This document shows positions 59,163 through 64,000 of a stretch of 64,000 nt of DNA, piece by piece (the stretch's first letter is position 1; each line of letters begins with the position of its first letter). Source of the DNA: Streptacidiphilus sp. 4-A2 (lineage in GTDB: Bacteria > Actinomycetota > Actinomycetes > Streptomycetales > Streptomycetaceae); NCBI GenBank assembly GCA_014284505.1, contig JAAFYY010000001.1:3596001-3660000 (forward strand), written 5' to 3'. The position numbers were made by a program, and so were the translations under genes. Below the pieces are notes generated by a model. The model saw only the letters and a list, made by a program, of their open reading frames with translations. It did not search any database and was not told the origin of the DNA.

Positions 59163-59330
59163 GCTCCGTTCCGGCGGTCACCCCGGGCCGTTGATCGAAC
59201 TGAGTTACGATCTTCCGACGTCTGCTCCATCAGCCGAGGGGTCGCTCCCAGGCGAATGGCGTGACCGGCACCGGGGCAGTCGGAGCAAGCCGACGCGACG
59301 TGCCGTTCCAGTACAGGAGAACCTAGCAAG

Positions 59331-60959
59331 GTGAGCGTCCTACGGCCGATGGAGAAGCCCACGGCTCCCCCGGCGGCGAACCCGCGAATAACGGCACTGC
59401 TCTCCCGGCTGCCCGGTGGCGGCGTGGTGTGGGCCGCCGCGGCGGCCGCCCTGCTGCTCGGGCTGTTCTGGGCGGTGACCATGGCCAGGGTCACCGGCGA
59501 CCTGGCGGCGCAGTGGGCCTGGGCGGACTTCGCGGCCGGGCACCCCGGCTCCGCATACGACCTGGCCTGGTACGGCGGCATGTACCCGGCCTCGTACAGC
59601 CTGCTGGCGCCCGCGCTGATGGGCTGGTTCGGCGTGCGCACGGTGGCGGTGGCCGCGGCGACCGTCTCGGCGGCCATGCTCGCGCTGCTGGTCGCCCGCT
59701 CGCGGGTACGCCGGCCGCTGCCGGTCGCGCTGTGGGGCGCCTTCGCCGTGTCCTGCGATGTCATCGCCGGGCGGGTGACCTTCGCCCTCGGCCTGATGTT
59801 CGGGCTGGCCGCGGTGGTGGTCTGCGCGGCGAACGCGCCGCGCCGTGGTGGCGCGCGGCGGGCGCGGCCGTGCTCGCGCTGCTGGCCACCATGGCCAGCC
59901 CGGTGGCCGGGCTGTTCGTGGAGGTCGCCGCGGCCGGGCTGCTGTTCACCGGGCGGCGCCGGACCGGGATCGCGCTGGCCCTCCCCGCCGGTGGTGGTGC
60001 TGGCCACCACCGCGCTGTTCCCCTTCGCCGGGGTCGACCCGATCACCGTGCCCACGGTGGTCTTCAGCGGCGGCTGCGCGCTGGCGGTGGCGCTGCTCAC
60101 CCCCGGGAGTGGCGGGCGCTGCGGGTCGGCGCCGCGGTCTACGCCCTGGGGATCCTGCTCACCTGGTCGTTCAGCACCCCATCGGCAGCAATGTGCAGCG
60201 GCTCGCGCTGATCTTCGGCGGGGTGGCCGTGCTCGCGGCGCTGCTCGCCGCCCCGGCGCCGGCCCGGCGGCGGACCGTGGCACTGCTGGTCGCGTTCGCG
60301 GCCATGGCGTACTGGACGGTCACCGCGGACGTCATCGGCATACCGGCGCCCTCGGCCCCGGGTCAGGCCGACGGGCTGATCGCCGAGTTGCGGCTGCTGC
60401 ACGCCGACCGGGGGCGGCTGGAGGCCGTCCCGATGCTCAACCACTGGGAGTCCTGGGGCTGGTGGGGTCGGCGGAGCTGGCCCGGGGCTGGAACCGCCAG
60501 CTCGACGTGCAGCGCAACCCGCTCTTCTACCGGCGCACGCTCAGCGCGGCCGACTACCACGACTGGCTGCAACGCTGGGCGGTGCAGTATGTCGCCCTGC
60601 CCGCGGCCGCGCTGGACGTGGCCGGGCGCAGCGAGGCGGCCCTGATCCGGACCGGGCCCGCCTGGCTGAGCGAGGTCTGGCACGACCGCGACTGGACCCT
60701 GTACCGCTTCACCGACGCCCAGCCGCTGGCCGGCGCCCCGGCCGTGGTCGAGCGGGCGGACTCGGCCCAGCTGGTGCTGGACGTCCGCAGAGCCGGGCCG
60801 GTGACCGTGCGCGTCAGCTGGTCGCCCTGGCTGGACGTGAGCGGCCCCGCCGGGGCCTGCCTGGCGCGGTCCGGGGACTGGACCAGGCTTCAGGCCCGCA
60901 CCCCCGGCGTCTACCGGCTCTCCGCGCACTACAGCTGGCCCCGCGGCACCCCCTGCTGA
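59331..60959 (+). CDS. Large polytopic membrane protein (GT-C-like, function unknown)
   Basis: GTG at 59331 lies downstream of AGGAGAACC. About 540 aa. Some nine to eleven hydrophobic segments follow VVWAAAAAALLLGLFWAVTM; the first large loop QWAWADFAAGHPGSAYDLAW and YGGMYPASYSLLAPALMGWF resemble the periplasmic loop of GT-C type glycosyltransferases, but I see no clear DxD. The C-terminal third is a soluble outside domain (NPLFYRRTLSAADYHDWLQR, WAVQYVALPAAALDVAGRSE, PGVYRLSAHYSWPRGTPC). Frame breaks near 59840, 59985, 60110, 60180 and 60455. Common in Streptomyces as an unnamed membrane protein. Confidence 0.72.
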   Translation: MSVLRPMEKPTAPPAANPRITALLSRLPGGGVVWAAAAAALLLGLFWAVTMARVTGDLAAQWAWADFAAGHPGSAYDLAWYGGMYPASYSLLAPALMGWFGVRTVAVAAATVSAAMLALLVARSRVRRPLPVALWGAFAVSCDVIAGRVTFALGLMFGLAAVVVCAANAPRRGGARRARPCSRCWPPWPARWPGCSWRSPRPGCCSPGGAGPGSRWPSPPVVVLATTALFPFAGVDPITVPTVVFSGGCALAVALLTPGSGGRCGSAPRSTPWGSCSPGRSAPHRQQCAAARADLRRGGRARGAARRPGAGPAADRGTAGRVRGHGVLDGHRGRHRHTGALGPGSGRRADRRVAAAARRPGAAGGRPDAQPLGVLGLVGSAELARGWNRQLDVQRNPLFYRRTLSAADYHDWLQRWAVQYVALPAAALDVAGRSEAALIRTGPAWLSEVWHDRDWTLYRFTDAQPLAGAPAVVERADSAQLVLDVRRAGPVTVRVSWSPWLDVSGPAGACLARSGDWTRLQARTPGVYRLSAHYSWPRGTPC

Positions 60960-61008
60960 CCCCGGCGCTGCCCGGCGGCGGAGCGCGCGCGGACGACGGG
61001 GCCCGGGC

Positions 61009-61737
61009 TCAGTCGGCGCGCCTCGCCAGCACCAGGCGGCAGCGCGGGCTGCCGTCCGGCCGGGCGCCGAGCCCGGTCAGCGGCAGCGTGGAGACGCCGA
61101 ACCCGGCCCGCTCCAGCGCCGCCCGCACCGCCGAGAGCTGGAACGGGCGGTAGTACATGACGAACCGCGGACGCCACAGCGCGTTGCGCAGCCGCATCGC
61201 CGCGTCGAAACCGGCCAGCGTCAGATACGTCCGTGAGCCCACCGGCGGCGGCGCGGCGATCGGGAAGGCGAACACCCCGCCCGGCGCCAGCACCGCGGAG
61301 ACCTGGCCGAACAGCACCGGCCACTCCCGCGGCAGGAAGTGGCCGAACGCCCCGAAGCTCACCACCAGGTCGAACTCCGGCCCGAACGGCAGCCGCCGGG
61401 CGTCCGCCCTGACCCATACCGGCTCCGGCTCCCACGGCGCCGGCTCCGTCGCGCGGGCGACGGCCAGCATTCCCGCGCTGAAGTCCACGCCGACCACCCG
61501 TTCGGCGCCCAGCCACCGCAGCACGCCGGTGCCCGCGCCGGTGCCGCAGCACAGGTCGAGTGCGGTGACCGGTGGGCCCAGCGGCGCCAGCGCCTCGGCG
61601 GTCGCCGCCAGCACCCGCTCCGAGGTCCGGAACGGGGTCCGGTCGAAGGCGGGGGCGAGCAGGTCGTAACCGCGCTCGGTGGACGAGAGCGCCTGCACCG
61701 CCAGTTCGCGGAGGGTCGGACCCTGCGGGGAGAACAT
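61009..61737 (-). CDS. SAM-dependent class I methyltransferase
   Basis: Intact 242 aa. ATG at 61737. The SAM-binding core reads VTALDLCCGTGAGTGVLRWL (motif I), VVGVDFSAGMLAVARA (motif II) and VWVRADARRLPFGPEFDLVV followed by SFGAFGHF, then LAPGGVFAFPIA. The N-terminal SSTERGYDLLAPAFDRTPFR and the C-terminal RALERAGFGVSTLPL are typical of small-molecule or ubiE-like methyltransferases. Substrate unknown. It converges with the membrane protein gene (49 bp). Confidence 0.92.
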   Translation of the reverse strand: MFSPQGPTLRELAVQALSSTERGYDLLAPAFDRTPFRTSERVLAATAEALAPLGPPVTALDLCCGTGAGTGVLRWLGAERVVGVDFSAGMLAVARATEPAPWEPEPVWVRADARRLPFGPEFDLVVSFGAFGHFLPREWPVLFGQVSAVLAPGGVFAFPIAAPPPVGSRTYLTLAGFDAAMRLRNALWRPRFVMYYRPFQLSAVRAALERAGFGVSTLPLTGLGARPDGSPRCRLVLARRAD

Positions 61738-61792
61738 CCTGGCAGCGTACCGCCGGAGCGCCCTCGGGCGGCCCCGGCGGCCGGACGCGTGG

Positions 61793-62832
61793 TCAGGAGT
61801 TGTCGAGCGGCAGCCCGGGCGGGTTCACCGTGGAGCTGGCGACCGCCTCGTTCGAGAGGTTCCAGGCAGCCAGCCACTTGGCGTAGTCACCGTTGCTGAT
61901 CAGGTAGTTGACGGCATCGGCGACCGGCTTGGCCAGTCCGTCACCCTTCTTGCTGGTGGCGCAGATCAGGCCCTGGAGGGAGGCCCCGGCGCCGGAGTAC
62001 TTGCCGGCGCTGCGGGTCGGGTCCGGCGTGCCAGCGGTCTCGGTGACGTGGTAGGCGACATCCGGGTTGGGGCCGAAGTAGGCGCTGATCCGGCCCGAGT
62101 CCAGGGCGAGGTAGGTGCTGTTGCTGTCGGGAAGTACTTGATGGTGAGGGACTTGCCCTGGGCCTTCAGCTGGCTCTGCCACCGCTCCAGGATCTTCTCC
62201 TGGTTGGTGCCGGAGCTGACCGCGACGGTCTGTCCGGCGAGGTTCTCGAAGTTGCCGCCGAAGTTCCAGCTGCTGCTCTTCAGCACCTCGAAGCCGACGT
62301 TGTCCTGCCGGTAGCAGGCAAAGTCGTACTTCTCCTTGCGCTGCTCGGTGTCGGTGATGTTGGAGAAGCCGACATCGGTCCGGCCGCTGTCGATGCCGAC
62401 GAACAGGTTGTCCCAAGTGGCGTTGGAGAGCACCGGCTTGAGCCCGAACACGGCGGCCACCAGGCGGCCTATGTCCGGCTCGGAGCCGGTGAGGGTCTTC
62501 TGGTCGGAGCCGACGAAGGCCAGCGGCGGCGCGCTGGCGGGCAGTGCCCCCAGCCCGATCACGAGCCGGCCGCTGTCGCGGACCGAGGCCGGCAGTTCGG
62601 CCCGGATCGAGGCCACCTCGGGCACGGTGAGCGAGATCTCCTTGCCGGCCCCGTTGGAGAGGGCGGCGACATCGACCGCGGTGCTGCCCGCCGGCGCGGA
62701 CGATCCGGCGGTTCCGCCGGGGGACGCGGCGGTGGGGCCGCTGCTGGCGCAGGCGGACAGACCTCCGGCAACGGCCGCGACGGCGGCCACGATGCTGACA
62801 ATCCTGATACGTCTGGAACCGGAGCTGGACAT
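61793..62832 (-). CDS. Amino-acid-type ABC transporter substrate-binding lipoprotein
   Basis: ATG at 62832. Lipoprotein signal: basic SGSRRIRIV, hydrophobic SIVAAVAAVAGGLSAC with lipobox LSAC. The family-3 solute-binding body includes LVIGLGALPASAPPLAFVGS, SEPDIGRLVAAVFGLKP, WDNLFVGIDSGRTDVGFSNI and NLAGQTVAVSSGTNQEKILE; a frame break near 62130 precedes DSNSTYLALDSGRISAYFGP. The end is PPGLPLDNS. About 345 aa. It captures a polar amino acid or related compound outside the membrane for the ATPase and permease encoded just upstream. Confidence 0.9.
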
Positions 62833-62900
62833 GGTTCTCCCTAGTAATGACTGATGAATCATCAAGTGACTGGGCGTCAATTACGGAGTTTTCAGGGCGG

Positions 62901-63717
62901 TCAGAGGACCTTGCTGAGAAATTCCCTGGTTCGCGGGTGCTGCGGATCGTCCAGCACCCGCTCGGGCGGGCCCTGCTCCACGATCCGGCCGCCGTCCAGG
63001 AAGACCACCAGGTCGGCCACCTCCCGGGCGAAGCCGATCTCATGGGTGACCACGATCAGCGTGGTGCCGCCGTCGGCCAGGCCCCTGATCACCGCCAGTA
63101 CCTCGCCGACCAGTTCCGGGTCCAGCGCCGAGGTCGGCTCGTCGAACAGGATCACCCCGGGCCGCAGCGCCAGTGCGCGGGCGATGGCGACCCGCTGCTG
63201 CTGCCGCCGGAGAGCTGCCGCGGATAGGCGTCGGCCTTGTCCGCGAGCCCGACCCGGTCGAGCAGCGCCAGTGCCTGCTCCCTGGCCTCGGCCCGGCCGC
63301 TGAGGCCGGTCGCCCGGGGCGCGGCGGCGACATTCTCGACCACGGTCAGATGCGGGAACAGGTTGAACCCCTGGAACACGAAGCCGATCCGTCGGCGCTG
63401 GGCCAGGATCGCCCGCTCGCTGAGCTGCTTCAGCCGGTCGCCGTGGCGGCGGACCCCGATCAGCTCGCCGTTCACGCTGACCTGGCCGCGGTCCAGCTGC
63501 TCCAGGTGGTTGACGGTGCGCAGCAGCGTCGACTTCCCCGAACCGGAGGGGCCGAGGACCACCGCGACCTGCCCCGGCCCGACGGTCAGGTCGATCCCGT
63601 CGAGCACCCGGTGCGTCCCGTACGACTTGTGTGCGCCCGGATCTCCACTCCGGCCGGGGCGGCCCCGTCCGGCTGCGCCGCGTGGGCGGCTGCCGTGGGT
63701 ACGCTCGCGGCGCTCAT
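62901..63717 (-). CDS. Amino-acid ABC transporter ATP-binding protein
   Basis: ATG at 63717 overlaps the permease stop (ATGA). After a 20-residue Ala-rich head the ATPase core reads LTVGPGQVAVVLGPSGSGKS (Walker A), RRRIGFVFQGFNLFPHLTVV (Q-loop), YPRQLSGG (signature), ILFDEPTSALDPELVGEVLA (Walker B) and VVTHEIGFAREVADLVVFLD (H-loop). About 270 aa; frame breaks near 63635 and 63205, the second within the signature region. It belongs to the polar amino acid uptake subfamily (GlnQ-like). Confidence 0.93.
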
Positions 63718-64000
63718 CCCTGCACCGCCCGACCGCGAACCGCTCGCGCAACCCGCGTATGCCCGACCGTAGTTGCTGAATCGGTGTGCGCGGCTGGGTC
63801 CGCAGCGCACCCCGGGAGTAGTAGCGCTCGACATAGAACTGCGCGACCGAGACCACGCTGGTCAGCAGCACGTACCAGACGGTGGCCACCATCAGCAGCG
63901 GCACCACGTCGCCCGGATAGGTACTGCTCATGTGCTCTGCACCTCGCCGAAGAGCCGAAGAGGTCCAGCAGCGAGACATAGAAACCAGAGAGGTGCCCTT
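63714..64000 (-). CDS. Amino-acid ABC transporter permease, C-terminal end (cut by window edge)
   Basis: Only about the last 95 codons are present. They read SLVSYVSLLDLF, then after a break STYPGDVVPLLMVATVWYVL and LTSVVSVAQFYVERYYSRGA, the last membrane segment and tail typical of polar amino acid permeases (HisM/GlnP type), followed by TPIQQLRSGIRGLRERFAVG. The stop at 63714 overlaps the ATPase start. The start lies beyond the right edge. Confidence 0.85.
   Translation of the reverse strand, partial: GHLSGFYVSLLDLFGSSARCRAHEQYLSGRRGAAADGGHRLVRAADQRGLGRAVLCRALLLPGCAADPAAHTDSATTVGHTRVARAVRGRAVQG

Noticed and set aside
58949..60283. 444-codon minus-strand open frame
   Set aside because: Overlaps the tail of the symporter gene and the GT-C-like gene on the opposite strand; Arg/Ala/Pro-rich with no domain.

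Overview
The window is GC-rich actinobacterial DNA, most like Streptomyces, Kitasatospora or Streptacidiphilus. Codons end in G or C, GTG starts are common, genes are packed in operons with GTGA or ATGA stop/start overlaps, and a SARP regulator, an atmospheric-type [NiFe] hydrogenase, a RIO kinase, an LCP protein and a DUF3311/symporter pair are present. No rRNA, tRNA, IS element or CRISPR array was recognised. Many genes are split by single-base frame breaks. Where the expected residues are known (hydrogenase L1 motif, small-subunit C-terminus, NiCoT loop) the break looks like a missing base, so most breaks are probably sequencing or assembly errors. Coordinates below span the reconstructed genes, not the broken open frames.

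Layout. 1-10.7 kb, minus strand: a group 1h (old group 5) high-affinity uptake hydrogenase operon, read from its promoter end: small subunit, large subunit, NifU-like protein, DUF5947, DUF6084, a ~500-aa cluster protein, maturation protease, a 34-aa peptide, hypA, hypB, hypF (running off the left edge). 11-23.3 kb is an accessory, natural-product-like region. It holds (i) a 39-aa peptide gene, a perfect hairpin, a PqqD-like/M50 membrane protease and a TPR protein; (ii) a SARP activator; (iii) a low-complexity protein, a RIO kinase and a DUF6058 protein; (iv) a promoter, a 17-aa peptide gene, a perfect hairpin, a ThiF/E1-like adenylating enzyme and an MFS exporter, an order that recalls microcin C operons, with a CapA-family gene divergent. 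23.6-29.5 kb: secreted S53 protease, Na+/H+ antiporter, HtpX-like protease, permuted NlpC/P60-like protein and a lipoprotein. 29.9-36.3 kb: a long secreted RHS-repeat protein whose C-terminus carries a PD-(D/E)xK-like nuclease motif, followed by a probable immunity gene.

36.3-44 kb: a PPOX protein, then a polyamine/gamma-glutamyl catabolic operon (APC permease, glutamine-synthetase-like ligase, class-I amidotransferase hydrolase, aldehyde dehydrogenase, SDR) and a FadR-type GntR regulator. Matching inverted repeats lie upstream of both the permease and the regulator. 44-49.5 kb: two proteins of unknown function, a DUF929/VKOR disulfide-forming pair, a cobalamin riboswitch upstream of a NiCoT Ni/Co transporter, and a DsbA-like protein. 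49.7-52.4 kb: acyl-CoA dehydrogenase and SDR, divergent from a TetR gene across a repeat-rich operator region. 52.5-64 kb: cystathionine beta-synthase, DUF1003 protein, LCP cell-wall ligase, DUF3311 plus sodium:solute symporter, a large membrane protein, a methyltransferase and an amino-acid ABC transporter cut by the right edge.

The strongest candidates for something undescribed are the two short-peptide cassettes at 11.0-14.7 kb and 21.7-19.1 kb. In both, a small peptide gene is followed by a perfect 13-14 bp hairpin and then by enzymes with a PqqD-like peptide-recognition fold.
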